DNA from: Serpula lacrymans var. lacrymans S7.9
Taxonomy: Eukaryota > Basidiomycota > Agaricomycetes > Boletales > Serpulaceae
Assembly (NCBI RefSeq): GCF_000218685.1
Contig: NW_006763297.1
Location: forward strand, 1,578,249 to 1,642,248
Direction: 5' to 3'
Length of the DNA stretch: 64,000 nucleotides
Of this stretch, positions 39,901 through 51,371 are shown piece after piece; within the stretch, counting starts at the first letter, position 1, and each line of letters opens with the position of its first letter. The position numbers and the translations under genes were made by a program. The notes beneath the pieces are model-generated. The model did no database searches. It saw only the letters and a program-made list of their open reading frames with translations, and had not been told where the DNA came from.

Positions 39901-40381
39901 CCTATCGGAATTTAGGGATATGAGAAATCACATGGCCTTGGGATCTGTGCTGGAAGACCGGTTCAAGTGGAGTGCTGTACCGGGTCCGATACCGCAGGAA
40001 AGACAGAACTTTGATGCCGCGTGCAAAAAATGGGCCGATAGTGAATGCCAGCTGCAAGACCGGGGCCACAAGGATCGTAATCAAACTCAAAACCGCCAGC
40101 GAGAGCAAGAGCATGTCAGTCAGGATTACAAGTCCCCTAGCGTTGCCGTTGACGTAGCTGTGGCGGCCTCCACCTCGACGCTTCCCGTTGTTCCTGACTT
40201 AGCCCAGGCTCCTACGCCAGACACTCGAGATACCATCCGCGATAAGGATCATCCCAGCTTCTCGCCCACTTCGCCGCTTCAAAACCAGTCTCAGTCCGAT
40301 CGTTTGAAGTCAAATTCAACACCTCATCCTTCAACTCGTCTCAGCCGCTCGATGCGTGTCTTTGTAGCGTGGAAGGCTTGA
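33954..40381 (+). CDS. large protein with a split SAM-dependent methyltransferase domain
   Basis: About 1,150-1,200 residues. An N-terminal Ser/Pro/Arg-rich region of ~380 residues precedes a Rossmann methyltransferase core: VLDIGCGTGTWILECA (motif I, SAM binding), HFVGLDIVPLHPDL, RVQWIQANFLEGLPFP, NDEFDFVHIKRIARGVP, FEEISRVMKPGGALEIIEED. A low-complexity insert of ~300 residues follows (PPPPPSCPLPPPPG; ATPTG repeats), then the helical remainder (LEVIYTEMHAQRFVNL; LRSLNLHLMMRVKEILACAE). Introns inside the core are long for a fungus: 35521-35937, 35996-36437 and 36593-37404. One 16 nt exon lies at 36438-36453. The intron 37617-37691 starts GCGAGT, a GC-AG intron needed to give GALEIIEED. Start is the first in-frame ATG. 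The domain resembles LaeA-like/TAM-type enzymes; substrate unknown. Confidence 0.8.
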
Positions 40382-42316
40382 AGAATGAGTTCAAGAATAT
40401 CAAGCAATGTACATTGTATTTTTCATTTGCGCTCTAGGTCTGTCTGTATAGGTGTGGCCAAAGTTCTACTTCATGGATTGGAATATGGAAGGATAGGATG
40501 AACTTCTGATTGCATGTGCCACGGGTAGCACGAGGGTGGAAAGATTCTGACGCCATTAACCACACGGTGTTTAATCTGTGCGTGATAGGCGCCACAGGGG
40601 CTATGAATGGAAGTCGAAGTAGAAAAAGAGGCTGGTTGTTACGGCGCCAGAGGGGAGAAAGAGCGGAAGGTCGTTGGACGAGCTACACTGACCTATTCGG
40701 GACTGGCCTGCGGCATACGTGCCCTTATCAGTCAGTAGCATGAAGATTGATCGGGCAGCCGGGGCGTCGTTTCATGCTGGAATCCCACGGCGAGGATGCA
40801 CAGGCTGGGACTTCATCGTCACGTACACGATCGCCCTTCATCTTGGAGACCCTATAAGCATTCTCTTCGCATAGTTTTACGTCCTCTGCTCGAGCACTCC
40901 CCTTGTCTGTCGGACCTTAACTCGCCCCTGCATCATGGAAGCTTCGAAAACATTTCGCCATCTGACTCATTGTGCATTGTTCGGCTCTTTGGACTCCGCG
41001 ACGCCCATCTTGCCTTCATTCCCTGCTGGCGTTTCTCGAAGCGCATCTGGTGTTCTATGTTGGGGAAGTTTAGATAGAGTCATCAATGCAACTCACTCAA
41101 AAGTGGGGTGCTCAAGGATGGTTACTACCCGAAGGACTGTAGTGAAATACGATGATACACCGTGGAGTCGGTATTACTGCCTCAGATACAAACACTGATT
41201 GCCCATGATCAGGTTGCGTTGATCACCGAGGACTCGAGTGGTGATGCCAGAGCTGCAATGCGAACCTCACCCAAATGGAGGCGCTGCCGCTTTTAGTGTG
41301 ATGGCACAGCGCTGCGTCATGTCTCTCCTTATTACTGTTTTTGTTTCCGCCCTCGATCAGGGCTGAGCTGTGACGGGTTTGTCTTCCCATGAAGGACTGG
41401 TTTTCTGTTTTGAGACTCGCCTTCTCGCCTTTCCCTCTTTTGTCTACGCGTCGCGATCGTGACATTACACGCGTCGCGTCGCGTCTTCGCGTCGTCAATA
41501 CATTGTGCATGTGCAGATCTCCATTGTTCTCTTTTGTCTTGTCTTCTCACATTGTCATTAACTCCATTGAACCCTCTTCTCTTTTCTCGACATGTTTGTA
41601 TTCTCGCCTTCCACATTCACTTTTCATTTATACGAAATTTACGTGATAATCGGATGTATATCTAACATATCTCATCACAAATTATATGTTGTTTCCATCA
41701 ATCATTGTTGACAGGATCATCTGGTAGCCCTGGAATATTTTGAGCGAATTTACAACTACAGTATCAGAAAGTAGAGAAATTTAACGATAACACGATGAAT
41801 GGCTCCGATTGCACCTGGTAACGGTGCCACATTGGAGGTAGAGGAAAAATCAAGACAGCAAGGCAAGACTGTTGGCGTACAAAGCTCTTACAGGAGGAGG
41901 TAGATAGACGCGGAAAGCTGAACAAGAAACTTGAACGCAAGCACGATAAGGGAGCGTAGAGCAGTAACACACAGTAAGCGTAGCAAATATGCATAAACTG
42001 TTGTTGAATTCGTCGTATTGTTGGATTTGGTGACGAATGATATTGAGAAGGAAAGAGAAAGGGAGGCGGTATTGATGAGAGTAATGTACAAAACAGCCAG
42101 ATTTGGTAGTCAAAGAAAGAAGAGACAGAAAAGAGAAAAAAAGCATAAGCGACTACGAGAAAAGATGGGGGCGCGGCGTCCCATCTTGAAAACACCCTTG
42201 GAGGAAACAAGAAAAACACTGCCCAAAAAACGCGGGACAAAGCATGTATCACAGACGAGTGTTCATCTGATGACAGGAACCGATGTCAAAAAGGTAGTCA
42301 AACCGCCTCACGTCCT
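40382..42316. other. 1.9 kb gene-free region between the methyltransferase and MCM1 genes
   Basis: Lies between two 3' ends, where less space is usual. No convincing coding frame. It includes a CG-rich cluster of ACGCGTCGCG words at 41446-41495, followed by a pyrimidine-rich tract to about 41640 that looks like a plus-strand promoter or leader without an identifiable gene after it. Confidence 0.4.
41446..41495. repeat. cluster of ACGCGTCGCG / GCGTC repeats
   Basis: ACGCGTCGCG occurs at about 41446-41455 and again from about 41469, with further GCGTC units up to about 41495. It is a local CpG-rich spot in otherwise AT-leaning intergenic DNA. It may be a binding-site cluster. Confidence 0.45.
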
Positions 42317-43769
42317 TCATCTTCTGCCATAATGCCCGCCCTGGCCCACCTGAGGCGGACCAGTCGTCCAATGACCATGCTGGGCGGCGGCGGCAGCAAG
42401 TCCACCCAACTGTTGTCCACTTTGTGCACCAGGGCCACCAGGCCCAGGATACGAATAGGCGCCAGGGGGAGGCATCATATGTCCGCCATATAGACCTGCG
42501 TCTGTCGGACTGCCGGCATGTCCCGCACCTTGAGCATGATGTGGTGCATGACCAGGGTGGTGCTGGTGCGTCGTATATGCGCTCGTCGGCGACGTGTACT
42601 GTGGCGATTGTGGTACCTGTGTATGCTGCTGCTGGGGACTCGTCGGCGAACCGAGAGAGATCTGTGGGGGAGGCGGGGCTTGCGACTGTGGGTGTTGCTG
42701 CTGGTGTTGTGATGGCGGTGGGATGGAGAGGGGCGGTGGTATTGTGCTGCTCGCAGAATGAGGAGAGCCAGGGCCAGGTGCACGTCCACTTAGGACGGGA
42801 CTGCCGACGGACCCTCCAGCTGTGGATGGTCGACGACGACGCTTATCGCCTGCACTGGCTGCACCACGACCGTGTGTGGCTTCGTCGCCGTCCTCGTCCT
42901 CCTTCGTACCACCAGGCGGGCCACCTACGGGCCCACCTGAGATAGATAAACCTCCAGGGAGGTTATTGGTTGGTCCAGGACCAGGCATCGACATGGGTCC
43001 CGATGCGCGACCAAGAGGCGCACCGACGGGCAGTGAGGAAGGAAGGGAACCGTGAGGAGCATTGAGACATGCTTGGATAAGATTTTTGCCCTCTGGTTGG
43101 GTTACGAGGGGCTGAAGCTTTGCGGTGGTAAAGGTATAGACGAGACCGGTTTCTGATACTACTAAGAGTAAGACCTGAGTGCCAGTAAGGGTTGACAGTT
43201 CGTAGGCCTGTAAAGGACGTTATATAAGCAAGGCACTGAAGTGGGACGAGCTGGTATACCTTTTTCATGATGCCTGTGAGAAGATAAATGATGAAATTGA
43301 GCAAGAATCGAGTCTGCGAGGAGAAGGACAGCTTACCAGCTTTCCTTTTGGAGAATGTTATATGACGTCTCGATTTATCCTGAATAAACTCGATCTTGAT
43401 CTTTCGCCTGCCAGCCTTCTTGTCCGACTTTGGCTTGTCCTCATCCTCGTCCTCGTCGCCACCACTCTCTACAGCATCGTGATCGTTGATGAAGCCGTCT
43501 TCGGGGACGGCTGGCTGGACACCTGGCTGTGGGTGGTGTTGTTGTTGTGGCGGAGGCGGGGCGAGCTGGTTGGGCTGTTGCGGGTCTGGGGCTGCGGGGT
43601 TTGTCATGTCTGTACGCTGGCGCTTGCGCATGGTGGGTGAGGATGAGGCGGGGTCGTCCTGGAGCGATTGACCAGAAAGGGAAGGTTGCTGGCTATGGTG
43701 CGCCGCGGTGTTGGAATAAGGATACGAGGGGGAGTTGGATGTGCCAGAGGAGGGACGGCGAAAGGCCAT
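42317..43769 (-). CDS. MCM1: MADS-box transcription factor, Mcm1/SRF type
   Basis: Sequence-specific DNA-binding factor of the SRF group, a nuclear homodimer binding CArG-like sites with partners in mating and cell-cycle control. About 440 residues. A Gln/Pro-rich N-terminus (PQQPNQLAPPPPQQQHHPQP) and an acidic stretch (SGGDEDEDEDKPKSDKK) precede the MADS box: GRRKIKIEFIQDKSRRHITF, SKRKAGIMKKAYELSTLTGT and QVLLLVVSETGLVYTFTTAK. The SAM-type extension LQPLVTQPEGKNLIQACLNA follows. Two introns split KAG/IMKK/AYEL and join exactly. The C-terminus is a Pro/Gln/His/Gly-rich presumed activation region ending GGHYGRR. The start at 43769 (MAFRRPSSG) is the first ATG giving sensible sequence; a non-ATG frame runs upstream. 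Confidence 0.93.
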
Positions 43770-44671
43770 AGAGGGGGAGGGGCCCTGTGCGATAAGGAAG
43801 ACGATGAGGAGAAGGGGCGGGAGGGCGTCGAGGACGTTGTGGACGATGAGGAGAAGTGGTCGAGCGTCGATGCGGACGACGTCCAGAAAAGGAATCGCTT
43901 TAGTTGGAAGGAGGGTGAATGGGTGGACGATGTCCGTTTTGGAGGGGAGTGAGTTTTCCACTCTCTCTTTTGGGGGGGAAGGCGATCAAAAAAAGACACA
44001 GGTCTGTGTGTCGCTGTTTATCTATAAATTTCCTCTTTTGGAGCGGAGTTCCCCTGCCGCAGCTCCAGCCGACTCGCCCTCTTCGATCTCCGGCCCAGGC
44101 ACACCCTCCCCGGCGACTGGGCCCGCGTCTGTTGTCCGCAGCCTCCTTCTTTCCCACGCTCGCCCCACTCCCCAATTTAAATATGGCAACAATCACCCCG
44201 TGCCTGCCCGCATTAGGCAACCGTCACCCCACCCTAATCAAGCTAGCACATCGCACGTTGACTCAGCATCTGCTAACTCCTTTTACGGCACCGCCAAGCT
44301 CTTTAATTTACTCTCGCCATAATTATTCTTATTTCAAATCCACTCGCACTGCCATCCGATCCATCGCCACGTCAAGCAATGTCATGAATCAACAAACCCG
44401 CAGATTTCATACAACATGTCTTATCAACAGCAATCACACATGTCTACATCTCGTCCTCCTCAGAAGCAGGCTCGCCCTGCTTCCGTGGCGCATCGCGCTC
44501 TTGTCCTTTCCCCTGGTTTTGCCATTCGAATGCATCATTTCGCCATTCATTTTTACTGGCTCAAGTCAGACAGTTGTCTGACCCCTTGGCCACAGAGATC
44601 TCCAGGTTTCCACTTGCTTGCGGTCTACTGTCGGCCATAAATGTGCCTCTGTTGCATGTACGCTTGCCTGG
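43770..44671. other. upstream region of MCM1
   Basis: About 900 bp rich in C/T-poor and C/T-rich runs, consistent with promoter and leader. Overlapping plus-strand ORFs (for example 43919-44581) are low-complexity and lack motifs; I do not call them genes. Confidence 0.4.
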
Positions 44672-47600
44672 TCAGGTCGCAGTCGGTGTCCCGCTTGACA
44701 CTGGTATTCCAAGGAGGACCAACGCCTCTCGGACGCGCGCCTCAAATCCCTTCATGCTGCCGCGACGCCGCACCGCATCAAGAGCGTTTTCAATGTCCTT
44801 TGTGTTGCACCGTGCCCGCCAAATAGGCGGCAGTCCATCATGCACATATGTCGCTGTGTCGAAATCTATAAAAAAGCGAGAAATATAAGAATAACCAATG
44901 AGAATAGTAAGAAACGGGAAGGTGAATGGATGGTGATGCGTATGATAAGCACAAGTGAAAAAAACACGCAATAAGCATCGCATGAGCCAATTCGCACTGA
45001 AACAACACTGCGACGTACCAGTTGGTTCCACGTCGATAGCCATAGTGCCTACACTGCTGCCTGCGATCCGACTGAGATGCACATCCTCGCATGTCTGGTC
45101 GCGGCACACTCCACCGCCGGGCACCTCGTATTGACAGACGCGTCGACTAGTATCGCCTGCGGTGAGTTGTGAAAGAACGAGCTGCAGCGTGGCTTGCTTG
45201 AGTTGTTGGAAATCTGGTAGAGAAACGCGAGGAAGTGATATATGAGAAGAAGAGGAAGAGTAAGTAGATGAGGAAGATGAGGCTTGAGATGATGGAGAAG
45301 GTACACTAGGTGTAATAGTACTAATTCTATGATACAAAGAAAGAGAATGAGACTCAGAGTTTTCTGACTGCGCCAATCCTGCTTGCGATGAGAAGTCCTT
45401 GTGTAGAGATGAAGGATCATCTGACGAAATAGCAGAGCTCGACTGCGAGAGCAGTAGCGGATACACTGTGAAAGGTGACCTATATGTCGTAAAGGCCATC
45501 GCTGAGTTGCTGTTAGACTCTTGCTCTTTCCGCTGTGACACATGAAAGATCTATATATCCCCGAAAAACCAAGTCGTCAGTATGTATAAATAAGGCCATA
45601 GGACCTATATGGAGAAAACCATCTGCGGTTGAATACGCACCTGCGCCGACGATGCACCGACCTCATCGGCGGCGTCAACCTGCTGACCTTGTACTGCTGA
45701 CGGATGTAAGGGATGCTGAGTATGAGTGACCTGTGAACGACAAAAGGAGGATGGAAGAGAAACAAATAAACAAAAAAAAATAGGTCAGGAAGGAAGTAGA
45801 ATGACACTAGACAATGGAGAGAAAGGTCCTTGCCGCTTGTGTTGAGTATGTTTCAAGTGTCAACCCTAGATGACCACAAAATTGGCGGTAGCAAAGGGCA
45901 AATAAGTGTTAAAACCGAAAAAGGTAGGATAAAACCAAACGCTAGTAATAGCGTGTAACAAGGTGTACTCGCCTTGTGCACCAGTAGCTCCTTCCACCAC
46001 TCTTGAGGTCCAAGCTGCTCGTGCAGCATCAGCATCATCTACAAATTCGAAAACAAAAAACAAAATCGAATAACGTTCCAACATTCACATCACGTTAGAA
46101 GAAGTCGAGAAGTCGTCCGCAAACAACGACAGAAAACGAAAATTTTTTGAAATTCGCCGAATGACGAGAACCGAAACCAGAAGGAAGAACCAGATCCGAA
46201 GAAAAAAAGCAAAAGAGTTTATCAGCCGGTTGTCGGACTGGCGAAGAACCGGGAGAGAGAACCGGAGGGTGTCGCTGATGCAGACATGCCATTTGTATTG
46301 CTGTTGCCATCTTTACCAATCGCATTGCTCATCCCGGCGGTGGGAGAGCTCGTCGAGTTGTCGGTCCTTTCTGGGAGAAAAGAGCCGGACTCCGGTGGTG
46401 GTCTATCTGAAGGCCGGCGTTGAGTTAGTATAGGTAACGATATCGGTGAATGACGCAAGACGGAGGCCGCCAATGAGAAAAGAAGCAAACAGGAGTGAAG
46501 AAAACGCGGAAGTGGGCCAAAGGTACAGGAACACCCTCATAGATATCTATGGCACCAGGTATGACAAACAGGGAGAATATAAGAGGAAGCTTCTGCGCGC
46601 TTGTGGTGACCAGAATGGTCAAAAAGGGGACACAAGTGGTAAACAATGAAAAACCATCCCGACAGCTTATCACATAAAGACAAAGTGTGGGTAAAAACCG
46701 AAGAAAGGGAAGAGCGTAAAGGAAAAGGTATGACCAGTACGAACCAGGAACGTCTCGTATGACCATATCTTCTACAGGGGATACTGCCGACTTTCCGGAG
46801 CCTGTGGCGTTAGTTGAGACCTCCTTGGTCGCAGTGCTCATGCTAGGCGATGCGTTGATATCTGGGGATGAAGAACTGACTTCTTCTTCTTGCTTAATGG
46901 GAGCAGGTATAGAATCGTTTGAAGAGATTGTCATCGTCGAGATAGCTAGACTAGTGGGTGTCGATTTGCCAGACATCTACACGAATCACATTGGTCAGAA
47001 ATGTCAACTATGACACAATTTCATGAATACAGACAGCAGCCATCTTTTTCAGTCTATTCTGTTCCCGCTGCGCAATTAATTCGCGCATCTTCTTGATTTC
47101 CTGTTCCTTCTCGAGTAACGCTGCAGGCGACATTGTTCCAGTCATGGCTGACGTGCTCAAACTAGCCACGTTGATAAGCGGTGTCCGACCTGCACCATTG
47201 CCAATTACGCCAAATGTCATGGGAGGAGTAGAAAGGGCGTTGATTCGTGACGGATGACGCGAAGCTAGAGACGAGGGCATCGGTGATACCGTACGGCGTT
47301 CCCAATTATCACCACTTGCATCATACTCTCTACGACCTTCCCTATCCCCATCATCCTCGCTATCACTTAAGTCGATAACACAACGCCGCATGCCGCTCAC
47401 GCTCGCAAAACTACCTGTCTTCCGGCGAAGGGCCGGATTGAGATGTGTGCCGTTAATATATCCATTCCCACTACTGCCTGCATGAGATCTTGATGGACCA
47501 AAGTCATCAACAAAATCTGCGGCCACAGGACGCTTTGTCCCTCGACGTGTTTGGTGAGGCGGGTTACCCTCGTAATTGATGACCGCTTCTGAAAGAACCG

Positions 47601-49471
47601 TATCCGATGTGGTATCAACCGCACTACTTATTTCCGGTAAATTAACCGAAAATGTAGACGTGATCGAATTGGTGGAAAGTGGCGTTGGTCCATGCGAGTC
47701 CGCAGAAGCAAGAGGACGATCATTATTAGATTCAGGGATATTGAGACGTGACGGCCCCGCGCCACCCGAAAACGTAGGGGAAGACTGCACAGATACTTGC
47801 TCATGAGGGTTTGTGGTAAAGTCTACACTTCCCGATGTCACAAGCCCAGGAATGGGTTCGTCAATATCCATAGCATCAGGACTTGAAAAGCGAGCAGCAA
47901 GCGTGGTACTGTTATCCTTGTCAAGGTCAGACGAAGGCCCTATGCTATTCAGAAAATCTTCTACGGTCTCTGTAGGAACATGTTGTTCCATGTCAACGTC
48001 CTTGTCCTTTGATGAAGCTCGAGAAGTTGACTGATCCCCTGAACGATCACCTTGTTTTTGTCTCCGGGAAGCGATGGCTGCCTTCCGAGCTAGCAACTCT
48101 TGACGCCGCGATTGTTCGATATCATGCAGAGACGGATTTGGATTTGGGGCTGGGGATAACCGTGAAGCAAGACTAGGCTGCGCTGAGGGGGACAATTGAT
48201 TTGTAGGCGACGAGGCAAGATTACCTCCTCTCTCGACAAGGAGGCGTTGGTCAAGCGAATGTTGGCCATCAACATCACTACGCAAAGATGGAATATGTAT
48301 AGCAGACGAAGACGAGCGAGTTGAATAGGCTGGCGAGGCAGGTACTGCAGATACCATATCTGGCGTTGGGTAAGATATCAGCCCATCAGTGTCAAGGTTG
48401 CTTGGTAGTCGCAAATTCAGCTCGGTGAAAACATAGAAGACGATTTGCCGACTCAAGCCACAATCGACAAGGTACTCAGGAGGTATACCCCATCCCAAGA
48501 GATCTAAGATAATATCTTTGGACGTGTCATATTGCTCCTGTGTCACTATAAACGATATGAATGAAGTCAGTGATTGTCAACAATTGAATAGTAATACGAA
48601 CTGTCCAGTCCTGGCCTGACATGATCGCAATCGAGGATATAGTTCGATTCGAACATGAAAGGTTCCGGCGACGTAGTCCGGACGGAACCTGCATCAAGAT
48701 ATGATCTGTGATCGCCAGGTGACGCCTCGAGAGGAGAAGGAGCTGAGGTCTTGACCAAAGGGGTGGAACTGGGAGGGGCCTTGGACTCGGCTCTTCCGAT
48801 GAGGGATTTTAGATCTGATGACTNNNNNNNNNNNNNNNNNNNNNNNNNNNNNNNNNNNNNNNNNNNNNNNNNNNNNNNNNNNNNNNNNNNNNNNNNNNNN
48901 NNNNNNNNNNNNNNNNNNNNNNNCAAAGTAGAGGTTTAAAGTGCACTGACCAAAGGGGTGGACTGGGAGGGTTAGGGTCTTGTGTTGATGGTTGGATTTG
49001 AAGCACATTTTTTCTGGAAGTGGTAGCCCTGTGTGGTGGTGGTGGCGACGGTGGTGAGGTTTCTTCATTGTCGCTAATTTCGCCCTCCTCTCGTATTTGT
49101 CCATCTTCAACGTCAGAGGCAGCAGGGAGAACCGGTGTTGTTGATTTGCTTGGGCGTTTATCCGGCACAGTCGTGACTGCAGGCGAAGACTCTAGAGTAG
49201 ATGAAGGCTCTTCTTGTCCATAATCCAGTTGAAAAGAGGCCTCAGGAACTGGTCGAGTAGGTAGACCTGGGACTCGTTCGGTGGCAACTTTTCGGCGCTT
49301 TCTTGATAGAAGTGCTGCAGCCCGCAGCGAAGAGGCAGGATCATCTGTCGAACCGCCAGACTCAGCCGCTGGTTGAGGAGACTGCATAGCAACATCACTT
49401 GGTAGATGGCCTTGGATATCATTGCTACTAGAGGCCTGTGTTGAGACAGCGAGACCAAAACCATCGGCCAT
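44672..49471 (-). CDS. Red1/ZFC3H1-like zinc-finger protein, interrupted by an assembly gap
   Basis: Likely scaffold of a nuclear RNA-elimination complex (MTREC/NURS in fission yeast, PAXT in animals) that feeds RNA to the exosome. The N-terminus at 49471 (MADGFGLAVS) has an acidic motif (DVEDGQIREEGEISDNEE) typical of the family. The long exon 47008-48546 ends in a coiled coil (LLEKEQEIKKMRELIAQREQ). Near the C-terminus come AFTTYRSPFTVYPLLLSQ and the Cys/His finger CQYEVPGGGVCRDQTCEDVH, matching the zf-C3H1 pattern CX8CX5CX3H. The last exon ends SSGTPTAT at 44672. A 100-N gap (48824-48923) lies inside an N-terminal exon. Exon joins between about 45540 and 46440 are uncertain; the exon 45973-46038 seems to need a GC donor (GCGAGT). 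Splitting into two genes is possible. Confidence 0.72.
48824..48923. other. assembly gap of 100 Ns
   Basis: Exactly 100 N characters, the usual placeholder for unknown length. It lies inside the Red1-like coding region. Both sides carry near-identical text TGACCAAAGGGGTGGA and CTGGGAGGG, so the missing part is likely repetitive or the two sides are alternative copies. Confidence 0.95.
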
Positions 49472-49818
49472 CGTGATTTACAAAAATCGTTGTCGTCGAT
49501 GAAAGCAAAAGAAAAAAAATTAAGGTGAATGTGATTCAAGGCGAATATGCAACGAGCGGGTGATACTCGTTCGAAACGCGGTCGGTAACGCAAAAGCAGC
49601 GGTATGGTGGAAAGGGAGGAATGGCGCAATTGGAACAGCGTGTGGATGCGAGATTATAAGTGAGCGCCGACCGCATTCGTATCTGCCACCACCCACCGGC
49701 AGCTCTCGCACGGACCCCGGTTAGCATACAAAGACTGACATAGTATTTCATAACGATGGAAAAGAAAGCATAAGCCATATATCTCCCCTCCATTCGTTGA
49801 CCCACAGTTCTTGCTCCC
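49472..49818. promoter_or_regulatory. divergent promoter between the Red1-like and SDR genes
   Basis: 347 bp between two divergent start codons. No TATA box is obvious. Confidence 0.4.
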
Positions 49819-51148
49819 ATGGGTGCTTTCTTCTCGCTGCTCAACCAGGCCTTTCCCCCAAAATCAAACTTCAGCGTAGATGACATACCAGACCTCACTG
49901 GCAAGGTTATCATTGTCACAGGAGCCAATACCGGTATCGGGAAAGAAACTGCAAAGGTAAGATTACATCCCATACTGTATAAGTCTCAGCTGACAATGTA
50001 CTGCATGGCGTAGGCCTTGCTGTCTCACAACGCGAAGGTTTACGTTGCCGCACGAAGCCAGGAGAAATCCGCAGAGGCCATACAAGATCTGAAGAACATG
50101 ACAGGCAAAGAGGCCGTCTTTCTGAAACTCGATCTAAGCAGCCTCAAGGCGGTCAAAGCAGCAGCAGAAGAATTCTTGAGGTAAAGTGCATTATCTAATA
50201 AACTCGTGCATTTATCTGACACTCTGAATAGCAAGGAGACGCGGTTACACGCTCTCATAAACAATGCGTCAGTTCGGCCCCTGCCTGTATACAGCCCTGT
50301 CTTTAACATTTTCCATTAAAAAGAGGTGTTATGATGTCTCCTATCGATATGGTGACCGAGGATGGCTATGATCTTCAATTCGGTACAAATGTGCTTGGTA
50401 TGCCATTACTTTGCCATGACTATCCCTCAGTTTAAACATGTGTCCGATAAGGTCCATTCTACTTTACTAAATTGTTACTTCCCGCCCTTATCTCGGGCGC
50501 AAAGGATTCTCCTGATGGCAAAGCCCGTGTCGTCAATGTATCCTCCGCGGTTCATCACTTTAACGGTTTGGACTTCAATACCTTCAAGGATGGTCCAGCA
50601 AGGAAGAAGGTCTACAGTGGTTTTTTGTATTCACAAAGCAAAAGCGTAAGTTTTATTATCTCTGGCCCGATTTGCATGACGCTGATCGTGGATCATCCTT
50701 CACAGGGTACCGTAGTCTTCGCATCAGAACTAGACAAACGCTATGGGGATCAAGGCATTGTATCTACTTCTACCCACCCTGGTGCCATCCAGAGTGAATT
50801 GCAGCGTCATCTGCCTTCCATTATCCAGACGATGAGTGTTAGAGCCTTCTTTCTTTTTAACTTGCCTCACTTGCTAAACTAACCATTGATGTCGCGTAGA
50901 GTGTCTCTTTATACCCAGCCTCTCAAGGGGCTCTCACGCAGCTCTATGCTGCTACTTCACCAAATGCCGTTGAACTCGGTGGCAAGGTTCATTCGCCGCT
51001 ATCTTTTCTTGTATTTGGTAACATACTAACTATTTCGCAGTATCTAATTCCCTGGGCTAGACCCGGTCAACCTCGTAAGGATACCCAAGACCCAAAGATT
51101 GGGCAGGCATTGTGGGAGTGGCTGGAGGAACAAGTTGAGGACATCTAG
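49819..51148 (+). CDS. short-chain dehydrogenase/reductase
   Basis: NAD(P)-dependent oxidoreductase of the classical SDR group, about 330 residues, close to retinol-dehydrogenase/WWOX-like members. Motifs in order: cofactor loop [32 protein letters not shown] (intron inside, after AAT GC), [27 protein letters not shown] with the catalytic serine, and the catalytic YSQSK. Later come [14 protein letters not shown] and the C-terminal [16 protein letters not shown]. Basic residues after the first strand (AARS) suggest NADP preference, which is inference. Several short introns; the one before GVMM has an unusual purine-rich acceptor (TTAAAAAG). The substrate cannot be read from sequence. Confidence 0.88.
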
Positions 51149-51371
51149 TCTGTACTGATCTAAATTTCCGAAGGACACAAGCTGTATACCCACGTTACAG
51201 TACTTTACCTTACTCGTCTGATGGGCAACTTTATTGTGTTAGAGCTGTACTTTTATGTTGTACGCTGTTTCCCTGGAAATCTGAGGCTTTATAGAGCCAA
51301 CTCTGATCGGCACGTGATCGACTGATTTTTGAGCATTACTTTGAAAACGATAGCCATTACATGCGCAGACC

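Noticed and set aside
41389..41646. Plus-strand 85-codon ORF in the CpG-rich, pyrimidine-rich patch
   Set aside because: Its composition follows the local base bias and no family resemblance is seen.
43919..44640. Plus-strand ORFs upstream of MCM1
   Set aside because: They overlap each other in several frames, are Ser/Pro/Leu low-complexity, and fit a promoter and leader better.
11517..51148. Biosynthetic gene cluster formed by the ABC exporter, P450, methyltransferase and SDR
   Set aside because: They are spread over 40 kb between many housekeeping genes and no core synthase is present.
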